Under the pieces are notes generated by a model that made no database searches, was not told the DNA's origin, and was given only the letters and a program-made list of their open reading frames with translations. The translations under genes and the position numbers were made by a program. Below, in pieces: positions 10,130-21,915 of a DNA stretch of 64,000 nt (the stretch's first letter is position 1; each line of letters starts with the position of its first letter). This stretch comes from Psettodes erumei (Eukaryota > Chordata > Actinopteri > Pleuronectiformes > Psettodidae). Where the stretch lies: the NCBI GenBank assembly GCA_016785225.1, contig JAFBJZ010000941.1:434001-498000 (forward strand), read 5' to 3'.

Positions 10130-10306
10130 AGGGCAGCAACTAACGATTAATTTCATAATCAGTTAGTCTGCTGATTAATTTTTCAGTTAACTAATTTATT
10201 GGTTCAAGATAGGAAAAAGAGTCCAAGGTGACATCTTTACTTTGCCTGTTTTGTTCAACCTATAGTCCAAGTAACTGTCGGTCAGTCGACTAATTGCGTC
10301 GGCTCT
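10130..10306 (+). mobile_element. Decayed non-autonomous DNA transposon, same family as 7775-8023
   Basis: It begins AGGGCAGCAACTAACGATTA, close to the family start as I remember it, then ATAATCAGTTAGTCTGCTGA. A phrase of the interior survives (GTCCAAGGTGACATCTT, then TTGTTTTGTTCAACC). It ends GTCGACTAATTGCGTCGGCT, matching the inverted right end. The middle is deleted. Confidence 0.7.
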
Positions 10307-11300
10307 TGTTTGTTCAGCAGGACAGAGCGAGAGAACCGTTTCTGCATTCACCTGCAAAAGTATGATTAATAATTTATCGTTATGCCAAAATTGGCTCTTG
10401 CTGTATTCATTAACCGAGGGGAACATTAAGTTCAGGACGTGGCGTGTGGATGTGATCGTTCCCCTTTTTATCATTCCGTTTATAGCATGAACAAAAAGCT
10501 GTGTTTTCCAGGTGACTGTATGCATGAAAAAAAAAGTCTTAAGATTTCAAGCATGGGAGGAATTTTTACATTTGGGAGGGAGGATACAATCAGTAGCATG
10601 GGACTCGCAGAGGCCTCTTCGGGTGACAAATTGAAAGTGTCTCGGCCTAGTTTATAGCCCTGATCAGGTCAAACGAAAAATATTGGAGGTCTGGGTGAGG
10701 AGACAGGCCCGCCTGGTGCAGATAAATGGACTGATCATTTCTTATTGAGAAACAATTCCTAAAAGGTAGTTTACTGTGTGACTGGGGAAGCGGCGAGCGG
10801 AGAGCAGAACGCGCACCCACTGCTCCCTCCCTGACCCTTCCTCCACTGCCGGAATTAAATGGATAGAGAGAACGCGCGTTTCTGATGGCACTCCTCCGCC
10901 GGAGAGACACACCATTTGTTATGAAGTAGGGGTTCTGATGAAGTGTAGGGAGCTCCTCTTTCTTTTTTCCCCCCTTTTTTTCATCCTTCCCTTCTCCGGC
11001 ACTACAAGGCCGGCCTTCAGTCTGCTTCACATGAAATGGATGGAAGGAGCCGATTGAATTTTACACTCCCCTGGTCATGATTAATGTGTTTGGTGTGGGG
11101 TGCCTTGGCTGTGAAACTCCGCTGCCACTAGCTGGTGCTCAAGCTCCTCCGTGGCAGCGGAGCCTGATAACTTTGCCGAGGGGTTTACTCCAGGGCCGGG
11201 GGGTGGGGGTAGCTCTTAAAGCGCGGCAGTTTTGTTCGGTGCTCTCAGAGCCCACAGCCCCTCTAACTCCTCTCCCCTTGTGTTAATAGAAAATCTCTGC
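10307..11300. other. Intergenic, no gene seen
   Basis: Unique, moderately GC-rich DNA. The 127-codon minus-strand frame at 10647-11030 is lysine- and arginine-rich low complexity at its start and matches nothing I recognise. Confidence 0.6.
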
Positions 11301-11304
11301 TCTT

Positions 11305-11450
11305 GCCCACTCGCTCGTTATTATTTCACGGTCAGTTTGTCCGTAGGGCTCCGTACCCAGTGTTACTTGGCAGGCCGTGCTGTAAATGTCAATTTATCAC
11401 TTAACCCATTATTAAAGGGTGAGAGGCCTAATAAAAGATGCCAGGTCACG
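11305..11450. promoter_or_regulatory. Candidate conserved noncoding element
   Basis: Complex AT-rich block (CTGTAAATGTCAATTTATCA, CCATTATTAAAGGGTGAG, CCTAATAAAAGATGCC) inside GC-rich flanks. This is the composition of vertebrate developmental noncoding elements. Untested. Confidence 0.28.
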
Positions 11451-11764
11451 TTAGCGGGTTCCCCAGCAGATGCTCACGGTGTCGACTTACTTATTCAGAC
11501 TTCAGGTATGCAGCTGCATTCGTCTTTGAGAAAATGTTTTCTTTCTTGTTTTTTATGAGCAGTCTTTTCACGCAGGTTGAAGATGTTTAGGAGCGAAGTT
11601 GTAAGTAACGTTCAAGCACAAAACAACGTGCAGGGAGTTGCAACAGCTTATTTCCCCGCGCACGACACAAGCTTCGAATAAACACAGGAGTTTCACAGTG
11701 ATAAGGCGATTGTGTTATCGTGTGAACTGCAAAACGAGGCGCAGGAATGGACGAGCCCAGCCAG

Positions 11765-11960
11765 ACATCTCCAGAGTATCTGGTGATAAGGGACCCATAT
11801 TTAATGGCATTAATGGCAGCAAGGCTGGAAGGAACAGACTGGATTTGCAGAATTGCCTCAGATGAGAGATCAATAAAGGAGTAACTGAGTGGATGAGCCG
11901 GACTAAGCAGGAACAGGAGCAGGTTTTAATTTTGCATAAATAATGTACAGTGAGAGGTGA
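11765..11960. promoter_or_regulatory. Candidate conserved noncoding element
   Basis: Unique block with GGTGATAAGG (GATA type), ATTTAATGGCATTAATGGC, GATCAATAAAGG and an octamer-like TTTTGCATAAATAATG. No repeat or coding signal. Composition-based call. Confidence 0.3.
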
Positions 11961-14507
11961 AAGTGAGATAGAGGCGGTGCAGCCAGCTCCCAGGTCCAGC
12001 TTTGTTTTTTCAGCCTTCAGGTGCGGTTTATTTCTTTTTACCTCCAATGTCCACAGCATGTTTTCCCCTATTTTCCTTCAGTCATAATCTGGTTTCCTCA
12101 TCGCTGCTGTTCATCCAGTTCCCCCGTAAATTTGCCATCCACCGTAGGCAAATGTGTTTACATACTTATAGCCCAATAGCAGCCCTCTAAGTGGATTGTG
12201 CGTTGCCCTGTTGGAACTCCCGGTGCATCCTCCTCCGTACTCCGAACCCTGCTTCGATCATCAGGACTTGAGCTGATGATGGATGGAGCTGTCTCCCTCC
12301 AGGATGTCATAGCATCTGTTGCACAGCGGTCACTGTATCCTGCTCTGTGGATGCTCGCGTGCGCGCAGAGAGGTCTCCTCCGCCGTTTGCGCGTGGGCCG
12401 TCTGGTGGGTGACGACGGAACATGTACGAACGCCAGGCTGCTTCTCAGCGCAGTCCCCTTACGCGTTGAAATTGGGTTTATCTCGCATCTTACCGGTGAC
12501 AAGGCGGGGATATTATTCTAATAACTCTCAACAGAAGATGGGATCCAGGTTGAAATGGTTTCAAGGTGGCTGGAGGGTCCGTCCTCTACTTAAGGTGGGG
12601 GAAGCGGTGAAGGTATAGCGGGAGGAGGGGGGAGATAACTGGAGATAAAAACAATGGGAGAGTGACGAAGGGAGGGATGGCTGAATGAGGGAGAAATCAA
12701 TAGGAAATCAGTGTTTGGGGAGGGCCTGTCGTTTATCAGGTGACACGGTTAAACAGCGTTAAGGCACTAAAAGTGAGAAAAATATGGGCCATCCCCATGC
12801 TGGTATTGATCACAGCGGAATGGGGCGGCAGAAGGCCGAAGCCACTAATAAAATAAGACGTATCTGAGTGGGAATCAGCCGGGGATCGATGGGCACGGTG
12901 ATCAAGGCCAAAAACATCTTCACTGGGATTTAAACTTGTTCGGCCGCCCCGTGCCCCCCTCGCGACGCCTCGGAGCGAGCGAGGCCCGGTTGGGGATGGA
13001 AGTGGTGGGGACGCTTCGGGGACCCCTCCGGGCCGAACCGACCCGTTCTCAAAGGGTTTGGGCATGAATTGGACGGGAGAAGTTGAGGGAAGGATGAGCG
13101 GGGGACAAAATTTGCTCTCTATCTGCTTTGATTTATATTAGAAGTAAGTACTTTTCCCCCCAATCTATACTATAATTTTTATACGTCCTGTTTCTGTGGG
13201 TCTTTCGCTCAGTTCAGACCCCAGTACCTGCTGCTGAGTCTCCACGGTGGTGTAGTTTAAAAAAAATCTTTTCTACTTGATTTCTGGCTTCAAATCAAAG
13301 TGTTTTCCCCCCAAAAACCCCCAAAGTTTGCCTTTCAAATTTCAAATATGTTCTCCGGAGTTGATAAACTAAAGGAAAGCACAGCTTTTCCAAAATGATG
13401 CTGTACAGTATGTGTTCGCAGACATGCCCGGATAAAAAATAGTAATGTTTTTAACTTCATTAACCTTTCTAGTAATTCGATGGCTGGTCTAAGTGCAGCA
13501 GGAATTGTTTGGAGGGCTGTAAGGAGGTGATTACAGAGAGTAGTTTTTTGTTTATGTATGACACCTGAGTTAAGCTCACGAGCTCGTATGCACGGCGAAG
13601 CGTTTCTGGATTTGTTAGATTTAAATAATTCTTGGAGACCAATTCACCTCCATAGATGTGTTGGACAAAAGAGGATCTGGACTTGGAGGTTCTGAGGTTT
13701 TCCTGCTTCGACCGTTGCAGGTGCTCTGATGCCATTACCGGTGCCGGTCCTGCGCCATCTCTCACTTCTCTTTGCCTTTATCTTCCTCTGCCCTCATCTA
13801 AAAGCTGCTGTGTTGATATGGTGCCAGAGGTTCTCTCTCACAATGGACCATAACCAAGCATGGAAATTAGTTCTTGGGCTGTTTAACATCTGCCAGGAGG
13901 TGCTTAGCAATTGTAGATGGGCATAGAGAAGGAGGGTTTTAGTGTTATTCCAGTTTGCTCTCGCTGCCTCGGCGTTGGTGGTGTAAATAAACAGAATATC
14001 TCCGTACCGGCCAGTTTTCCTTTCCAGTTCCTCTCCGCTTCTCCCCCCTTTTTATCGCACACCAGATGGTGCGAGGAGGATTCTCTGAAACAGATATCGC
14101 GGCAGAGGTGCTAACAGAGAAGTCGAGGCCCGTGGTCCAAGGGGACCCCGGTTCCAGTTACGCCAGCATCGCCTCCATTGTCTCTGTGTACATTTAGTTC
14201 TTCACAAACAGATGTCGGCGAGCTAACTGTCCCCAAGTGTGAACGGGGACGCTGGATCGCGCTCTTTGTCTTTCGATCCCCACCAGACCGCGTTGCTCTC
14301 CGTTCTCAGCAGATCTTTCAGCGTCACGCGCGTAACACTGCGAAAACATTCGGTCTGATGTAACAACCTCTGGCCAGCTGCTGCGGGTCTCGGGAAGTTC
14401 TGGCCGCTGCTGGCCGCTCAATCTTTCAGCGCGTCGATCGGCGAGCAGCTACTTCATTAACAGGATTTGGAAGGAAATTTCCTGTGTTGAGCAAAAATAT
14501 CCACTGG
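11961..14507. other. Intergenic, no gene seen
   Basis: Unique sequence with a CpG-rich patch at about 12930-13060. A further AT-rich block at about 12700-12900 (AAATCAATAGGAAATCAG, CACTAATAAAATAAGACG) could be another noncoding element. Open frames up to 114 codons overlap on both strands and resemble nothing known. Confidence 0.55.
14059..14072 (+). promoter_or_regulatory. Weak CTCF-like motif
   Basis: ACACCAGATGGTGC matches the CTCF core with two mismatches. Listed only because the central CCAGATGG is intact. Confidence 0.18.
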
Positions 14508-14523
14508 CTGCAGCGCGCTGCAG
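14508..14523. repeat. Perfect 16-base palindrome CTGCAGCGCGCTGCAG
   Basis: Self-complementary with no spacer, centred on GCGC. Confidence 0.9.
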
Positions 14524-15096
14524 AGGCAGCGTCAGCGGACAGCTCCCAGTTCTGTTCAGGACAGCGGGGTTACGCGGGCCACAGCAGACTTACGAGAAGC
14601 AAGAGGAAGCGCTAAATGTCCAAACGCCCTGAATCGGTATCAGTCAGAGGCCAGCATGTTTTTCTTTATCTCCCCGTTTTTCCCAGCCTCGCGCTGCGGT
14701 ACGTTTAACAAGCGCTACAAGTGGGAGGCGACTGAAGGGAGAGCAGAAGTGTGACAAATAGCAGCAGATCATGCAGAAAATGTGCAATGCTAAACATCAG
14801 TTACTGCACATGGGAGAAATGGTGTGTTTGTGCAGTGTTTGCTGTCCAAGGAGTTCTGGTGGGGAAGTTAGGAAAAAAAAAAAGAAAAACAGGGTCGCTC
14901 TCACAGCTGGGGACTCGGAATTGAATACACGGCTTCATTTTAAGAGTTCAAAAAAAAAATTATGTTGAGGAGGGCAGAAAATCTTGCTGGGGTTTTGAGT
15001 TTCTTTTGATGTGTCCTGATGACGATTATGAAATCCAATAAAAACTAATTAGGAAATTAGGAGGCGGATCAATAAGGTTTGCTCTGGTGGAGCGTG

Positions 15097-15097
<1 letters not shown>

Positions 15098-15147
<50 letters not shown>
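15098..15147 (+). repeat. (TG)25 microsatellite
   Basis: Uninterrupted TG run. The Cys-Val reading frames over it are artefacts. Confidence 0.95.
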
Positions 15148-15148
<1 letters not shown>

Positions 15149-17769
15149 CGGTCACTTTCTCGTCGACCCCCTTCTGCCCAGGGAGTGTGTTGCAGCTCTG
15201 ACCCGGCCAAAGCAATTGTTACTGATACTCCTCTGTGGATTCAGGCTGCTCTACCCTCGTATGGCTGTAATTTATATTTTGTTGACTGCCGATTTCTTGG
15301 TCCGTGTGTAATCTGATTCTACGGCTTCTCATTTTTGCTAATTCCATCCTTCTAAGGTTACACCTAATGTACCCTAAAACATCTTTATTGCTCTTTATTG
15401 CTCCAGCTTTGCTTTACTTACTTAATTTATTTTATTTAGAGTTGGTTGGACCACCGCAAAAACAAGTGACGTAGTGGTGTTGCATTGACAGGAATGTGAT
15501 GGAGAGTTGTATGAGGTTTCTGTCTCGCCCTTGTCTTGAAAGATGAATGGCTGTGTTCAGATTCTGTAGAGAAAACGCTGCTGTCTTGAATTCTACGCTT
15601 TCAGCACTTTGACAGAAGTGAGCAAAAAAGTTTAATATTCATGAAATTAATATCTGTGTTCATGCTCCCAGTTTTTTTTTTTTCCTTTTCCCTCCAGACC
15701 CAGCTGAGCGCAGAGTCCATCAGGGGCTTTTCAGTTCAGACCGTAGTTTAAGAATTAAGAGTGGCTGAGACCAGTCCGGGTGTGAACACAGGGCACCAGG
15801 ATGCGGGCCATGGCGGTGTTAGACTAAGGGTTCAGTTTTTGGGGGTGTGCGGGTGAGAGGCGGGTTCAAGTCGTTGGGCCTGTCGGATAATAAATGAGTT
15901 GCTAGGCCAGGCCAGGCCAGGAGGATCGCCGGGTGCATCGGACAGCACCGACCCCTCCCCACTTGTCTCTCCCGCACCCCCAGTCCTCTCCTTGGCCGCA
16001 CTCGCTGCCCACCGGTCGGTATGGAAACGGGGCCTTATTTAGCGGCCGGACTCGTCCGTGTCCGTGGTTGGCGATTTGTCCTTGTCTAATTACGGCTGCT
16101 GGCTGCTGCCCGTGCGCACATGACTAATGGAGGGGCTGGGGACGGGGAGGGGCGAGGTTGGGTGCAGGGGGGAGGCAGCGGGGGAGGAGGAAACAGTGGA
16201 CGAGCAGACCGGCCGCTGGTGATTTGTGGACCAGGCACTCTGTCATTGCCCCGGACCCATTTGTCTTCAAGAGGAGTCGGGAAGAAGAGGGGTGGAGATG
16301 GAGGGGATGGTGGTGGAGGTGGTGGTGGTGGGGGCTCCGGGGCAGAAAATGGTTTACAATGACTCCCATTTTCCAGCACTTTCATCCTTGGCCACAGCAG
16401 CGTGCGTGGCTTGCCAGCGATGGGATGGAATGGGCGGCTGACGTGATGTAGGATATGACAGAAACCTTGACAGCTCGCCACTGTTATTTCTTTTTAGGGG
16501 GCTGGCTTGATGGCCGCCCTCCCTCTCCCCCGAGAGCAAGACTTATCTGTTTTCTCCCTGTCATGCAGCGGGAGCAGAGGCTCTGCAGATTCAATGCTCC
16601 ACCGTCTGGACTCCAACTTGGAGACCAATTTTTATCTCACACATGTCAGCCTATGCACATACATCACCCACAGCTTAGACGTTGGCTGTTGTGTTTTCTT
16701 TTTTTTTTTTTTTTTACGCCGCTCCTCAACGCTCAGCATGTGTAACTCATCCGTATTGATTATGGACAGTCGGTGGAATTAGATAAGTCCTGTTTGGTGG
16801 CCTTTGATTCGCTGCGTTCTGTACCGGCTCCTCGCTCTCTGCGAGCCCTTTTTCTACATTTCCCTCCAGTTATGTGCAGCTTGCTGAAGCCACCTGCGTC
16901 AGGTTTTTCACCTGGGACCCCTTATTAGATCTGAACTGAGGTTTCCTCTGCCGCACCGACAGGGAAGAGCAGCAGCGGGGCAGGAACGGCTAACGCTGTA
17001 TTGATTTTTGCAGTTTTTTTATTTGCCCCCCTTTGCTCTTTCTCCGTGTCTTTTTAAGTAAATAAACACCAGATTTGTCATGTTTGTCCGGGGAGAGGAG
17101 GGATTGGATGGAGGGGGGTGAGGGTGGGGGGTGGAGAGGGGCCAGGCCCGGGCCTCGGGCCGGGTCAGCCATGATTCATTCTGCCATCTCATGGATGGAG
17201 GGATTCGGCTAGGATTGTTGAAGGGTGCCTGTGGAGCCTCTCTCTGACCTCCCTCGCTCCTGTCCCTCCCCTAGTGCTCCTGGGCAGCCCCGGTCCTAAA
17301 TCACCGGCTGTCAGCGTTTTGGCAGAACAATGGTGCGGGGTCTTCTGCTCCGTCTCGGGCTCCAGCCGACTGGACACGGTTTCCTCCATCGTTAGTGTGC
17401 GCCCGTACCCTCGCTGGTCCTTCCTGGCCCCCGAGCCACACGGGGCCCAGAGGAGGTTCGGGGTTAGGCTCAGCGCCGCGGTCTGATGAGTTGCTGGGTC
17501 CAAGCGCTGTTAGTGCGGGGGCAGGGAGGAAGAGATGTTGCCTTGTGGATATCGCGTCTCATCCCTTTGCCCGTTCTATATGCAAATCCTTTCACTTTGA
17601 TCACGAAGCGTGGTCGAAGTTGTGACGGCAGCTGGTTGCCGGTGTACTGTATTGCGTAAGGATGTTATTCACAACCTGAGGGGTGAGGAAGAAGAAGAGG
17701 GAAGCTCTGCAAGCGCTTGAGCTTAAAAGGGTCACTTGGTAAAGTTGAATGAAAGAAAACTGACAAAAA
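15148..17769. other. Intergenic, no gene seen; G-rich and pyrimidine-rich tracts
   Basis: Holds a GGAG/GGGC-rich patch with a (GGT) run near 16308-16332, a T17 run near 16695 and a G-quadruplex motif at 17113-17141. The proline-rich 131-codon minus-strand frame at 16086-16481 is the complement of the GGA/GGT tract, not a gene. Confidence 0.6.
17113..17141 (+). other. G-quadruplex motif
   Basis: Four G tracts (6, 3, 6 and 4 bases) separated by loops of 1-6 bases. Confidence 0.6.
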
Positions 17770-17999
17770 TCCTGATAATTTATCAATTCAGTCATTTACT
17801 GAGGAGATGAAATGCTGTTCATGGTTTCTCAGAATGTGAGCATTCGCTTTTTCTCCTCTGTATGGTTGGAATCATGGTTGGAAAATATTTGTTGGGCTTT
17901 GGGGAATTGTGATAATTCATTTTTTTAGGTGGTATAATCCATTGTGAAATAAAAAGCCTGATTAATCAACTACGAAAATGATTTTCAGTTGCAGCCCTA
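17770..17999 (-). mobile_element. Decayed non-autonomous DNA transposon, same family as 10130-10306, reverse orientation
   Basis: On the minus strand it starts TTAGGGCTGCAACTGAAAAT followed by CATTTTCGTAGTTGATTAAT, the family left end. The plus-strand interior keeps GGGCTTTGGGGAATTGTGAT and CTTTTTCTCCTCTGTATG, both recognisable family phrases. The other end, around 17770, is approximate. Confidence 0.6.
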
Positions 18000-19000
18000 A
18001 ACGAAACCCAGCGCGGGTCACTGAATTACGAGCTCATTAATCGGTACCTCTTGTTTTCTCCGACTTCCCGGTTCGCCCTCGCTCCCTTTTACCGTTTGAA
18101 GTCAAGAGTCCGAGGTCAATCTATCAAATCTCCTAACTGAGGGTCGATCAATATGTCAGCGGCCCAGCACTCCCTCAGCAGTTATGATGATGTTCGCGGC
18201 GCTGCACCTGCCTCGGCTGCTGTTACTGCCGCTACAGCGCGCTGAGCAGGGGATCGAACCCGGCCTGTCAGGGGGCCTGACGGAAAGCATGAATCACTAT
18301 TACTGGAGCTGCTGCTTGCTCCCTGGTGCTCGGCAGACATGTGCAAACCCTGATGCACCCTAAGTAGTGCACGCACACGTGCACACACACACGCCACTGG
18401 GTTGTTTACAATCAAAAACTTCTCCATACACAGGAATATACAGGTGAATTAGCCTCACACGCACACACACAACTAAATGTGCACACTTTATCACTCAATT
18501 AAGTGTCAGTTGGTATTTGACCCATTAGCTCCTGGAACCCGATCCAGCCCGCCCACCACCTCTGGACTTGTTAGCCCGGTGTGAGCTCAGTTCAGCAGGC
18601 CTGGAAGGGCTCCGGTTACCCCTCTAATCTCATTGGAACGCTTTAGCCGCGGCTAGCGGATGCCTGCATGTCCGACAAACAGGCCACGCGCTAATAGCAC
18701 CGCGCGTCGCGTTTTACGGTTTGAGCGCACACGCACGTGCGCCAAACCGTACTCGCACGGATCGGTTGCCGGATAGCGAGCACGGGGCGAGGGAATACGA
18801 TGTTAGGGGGGAAGAAACGGTTTGCGTGCGTGTGTGTGCGCAGGCATCGCGTTTGTGTGTAGAAATAATATTCTAGTTTACAGGATGCAATTTCCCCTTA
18901 ATATGCCCATCCTAATGTAATTTGGCGTCTATGGAGTGTCTGTGCGCTGGGCCGGGCTGGTGTGCGTTTCTGCTGACTGCTCCTGTTTTGTGTTCATATG
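18000..19000. other. Intergenic, no gene seen; CpG-rich with short CA runs
   Basis: Includes CA-rich patches near 18375 and 18460 and a CpG-rich stretch at about 18640-18800. A complex AT-rich segment at 18870-18935 could belong with the element that follows. Confidence 0.55.
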
Positions 19001-19004
19001 GATG

Positions 19005-19150
19005 AGTGGCTCTCGGGGAGAGCATTATGCATCCTTTTCAGCATTTAAAGATCATGTGCACGGCGGCGGCAGAAGCATTAGACAAACAAGGAAATATGTC
19101 TTTGATTAAAATATCTTTTATCTCTTTATTGATTAAAAGGCCCTGTTTGG
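19005..19150. promoter_or_regulatory. Candidate conserved noncoding element
   Basis: Contains GAGCATTATGCATCC, CAGCATTTAAAGATCATG, TGATTAAAATATCTTTTATC and TTATTGATTAAAAGG. Unique and AT-rich between GC-rich flanks. Composition-based. Confidence 0.32.
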
Positions 19151-19566
19151 TAATAGAGTGTCTCTGCCCCTCCCCTCTGGGCCTTTCTTTTCTGTCTTGT
19201 GCATTTGTGTGTGTGTGGGGTTTTTTTTCAGTTGCCCCTCTATAGTTAAGGATAAAAGAAGGCGGGTGAAGCATTTCAGCCGTACAAAGCTAAACAAAAA
19301 AAACAAACTGTGCATGTGTGAATACGGGTGTAATATCAACTAATTGCCACACTATTTCTGTTTTGCTTTTTGCATTTCAGGTTTCATTTGTGGAGCGAAC
19401 GTTGACTGACATTCATACAATCATTCACTCCTTTCTCAGGGAAATGATGTTACGATAATATTAACGTCACTGCTTTAGAAATGCAAACCTATATTTCACA
19501 TCCTGGTGGAAAAACGGTCACGAAACGCTACTTCCTCTGCTCGCAGTTTTAAGAAACAACAATCAA

Positions 19567-20140
19567 TTATTTACCAACGAACTGAGCTGCTGGAATTTCC
19601 TCTTCTCCGCCGGCAGCCGTACCCTGTAGGTGGAAAAAGTTGACCCAGAATACTTCCTGAACCTTGACTTCCCTGAAGGGCGACATGTGACAGTGGCCTG
19701 ATATGCTCTGGCGGCCTCTGGGCGTACCAGGGTCAAGCCCCATCTGTACCTGGTCGGTCGGGTCACACGGCCAGCTGGGTGAGAGGCCAGTGGTCGTGTC
19801 TTCAAGTCGGAGCAGGTTTGTCTGGGGCCCCGGCACTGGGGCCGGTCGCAAGCGGTCAGCTGGGAGAGCAGGCGCTGATGCACCCAAGATGCCTCGAGGA
19901 TTCGCCGAGATCCGATTGGTCAGGCCCATGCGTGGCAGCGCGAGTGCAAATGCGTCCTGGTCCACACACAAGGACCGCTTACTCGCACAACATCCTCTGC
20001 GTGAGAGGAAGTACGTACTCATTGGCACTTTCAAATTGCCTGAGACGACTTGGTCCACGACAGCTGCATCTCCGGTGCGTCAAGCACCTCGGGCAGCTTG
20101 GCTTGCCTGGAACGCGCCACGGAATACAGCGGTGAGGTGA
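19567..20140. other. Unrecognised GC-rich block with long open frames on both strands
   Basis: A 163-codon frame on the minus strand (19567-20058) overlaps a 145-codon frame on the plus strand (19703-20140), and further frames surround them. Unlike most open frames here, these are not made by simple repeats. The translations resemble no family I know, have no clear domain, signal peptide or membrane segment, and the start codons lack convincing context. It may be a decayed mobile element, a noncoding exon or chance in CpG-rich DNA. I do not call it a gene. Confidence 0.3.
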
Positions 20141-20353
20141 GATGATCACACGAGGCGCTTTTCCTCAGGGCGCGCGTCGATGCCAGGTGTGAGCTGGTGT
20201 ACTTAGAGCTGTCCACTTGTGATCACCAAAGACACGTGTTAACGTCAGGGAAGATCAGGGCCTGTGTCCCTGTGAGCACCACACTGTCAAGACTTTCTTT
20301 TTTTTCTCCGCTGATGACAAAGAGGAGGAAGAGTAAGGGTGACTCCAAGTGTT

Positions 20354-20379
20354 TGTGTGTGTGTGTGTGTGTGTGTGTT
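20354..20379 (+). repeat. (TG)13 microsatellite
   Basis: Uninterrupted TG run. Confidence 0.9.
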
Positions 20380-20543
20380 GCGTGCTTGATGGGGAGAGAC
20401 TGAGCTGAGGCTGAATGAGAACAGATGGAGATGTGCTCTTTAATTAACCCTGCAGAATCACAGGGCTGAAAACAGGCCTCGGTCCGTGAATAACATCCAG
20501 CACATCCAGGGTGTGCGTAAGGTACAATGCTCATGTACATGAC

Positions 20544-20544
<1 letters not shown>

Positions 20545-20585
<41 letters not shown>
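20545..20585 (+). repeat. (TG)20 microsatellite
   Basis: TG run followed by imperfect GTATATG units to about 20610. Confidence 0.93.
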
Positions 20586-20588
<3 letters not shown>

Positions 20589-20679
20589 AGTGTATGTATA
20601 TGTGTATGTATATGGAGTCTGCTGCGGAGTAGCCGGAGCATCGACCCGTTCCCCCATCCCCCTTCCCCAGAGCGGGGCG

Positions 20680-20825
20680 TTTTATTTCTCATTAGCGGGC
20701 AGCAAACTGCTGGGGGATGAAATTTGCTAACAGGAATTAAAAGTGCATTAACACATCTGAGAGATTCATTTCTGCTAATAGTTTTATTAGTGCTGTGACC
20801 TTTCAGTTCATTAGAGGACTGTGGG
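20680..20825. promoter_or_regulatory. Candidate conserved noncoding element
   Basis: Unique AT-rich block: AAATTTGCTAACAGGAATTA, AAAGTGCATTAACACATC, TGCTAATAGTTTTATTAGTG, CAGTTCATTAGAGG. Several TAAT/ATTA cores and an inverted CTAATA...TTATTAG pair. No repeat, no coding frame. Confidence 0.38.
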
Positions 20826-21499
20826 AGAAGGGAGGGGTGGAGAGGGGGAGAAAGGGGTGGATAAGAGGGTCTTAGGGCTCAGTACTTGGGCGGACCTTTT
20901 TAAAGCAGATGCAGTCGCAAAACTGTTATAATGGTATACTGATATAATGACTTTTTTTGGCTGGATTTCTTGGCTGCGGACGTCTAATTGAGTTGACTCA
21001 AATGCAGCTGCACGCATCCTCACCCTTCGAAAGGTGCGCCCAGCCTCAGCTTTTCACAAGATAACGATCCAGATCTGCTAACACCCCCCCACCACCACCA
21101 CCCCCACCACCACCCCACCCTGGATCTTCCAGCAGCTGCCTCGAGATGCGGGCCTTGTGACTGTCAGCGGCCCGGTGGCTCACCTCCCTCCACTCAATTA
21201 CCGGAATTTATAACACAATGTTTTTCAGGTCTGTTAGCGCTCGAGTGTGTCACTTATCCAGCCAGTTAATTGTTTATGAACTGTGCCCTCCCCCTCTCTC
21301 AAATGAAGTGAGAGAACCAACAAAAGAGCAGCGAGCGCGACAAGGATGGCATTTGGTGGAGGGGAAAGGGGCAGAACAGTCAACACGTTTGGTTTTTTTT
21401 CGATAGAAAGTCCACCGATCAAGTCCAGCAGCGAGTCCTGGCGTCCCTCCTGGATGCCACAGATAGCTGGTGAGATGGTGTTTGACTTGGGAGGGCGGC

Positions 21500-21680
21500 T
21501 AAAAGGGAATTAATGTTGTTTTCTCTCTGTTTTATTGGAAAGCAAGTGAGGCAAGTTACAGTGCAATTTGCTTTCCCCTGTTCCCTATAATTAGCACCTT
21601 ACAGAAATGAAATAACATTGACGAGAAGGTCAATAATCCTGATCTATAGTGAAATTAATCCTGCTATCGACACAACAAGC
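21500..21680. promoter_or_regulatory. Candidate conserved noncoding element
   Basis: Complex sequence with GGAATTAATGTTG, AGTGCAATTTGCTTTCC, CTATAATTAGCACC and AGTGAAATTAATCCTGC. A second AT-rich part at 21805-21915 (TCTAATTAATTCATCCATTG) may belong to the same element. Confidence 0.36.
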
Positions 21681-21915
21681 AAACAATACAATTAAAAGCA
21701 GAGGGAGGAGAGAGCGGGAAAAAAAAGAAAATAGGAGGGAAAGGAGCAGGTCTGAGGAATAGGATGCGTTTTATCTCCGGGGTTCACTGTGCAGAAAACC
21801 CTTTGAAGGTTTCTAATTAATTCATCCATTGTTAATGAAGGCAAAGTGAGGAACTAGGGATTATACATGAGGAGAGGAAGGAACACAATTAGAGATACCA
21901 GCCTAATGATTGCTT

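Noticed and set aside
16086..16481. 131-codon proline-rich minus-strand frame
   Set aside because: Complement of a GGA/GGT tract; no recognisable protein.
18240..18275. tRNA-like B box (GGTTCGATCCC on the minus strand)
   Set aside because: The T stem does not pair and no A box or acceptor stem is present at the right distance; not a tRNA and not an obvious SINE.
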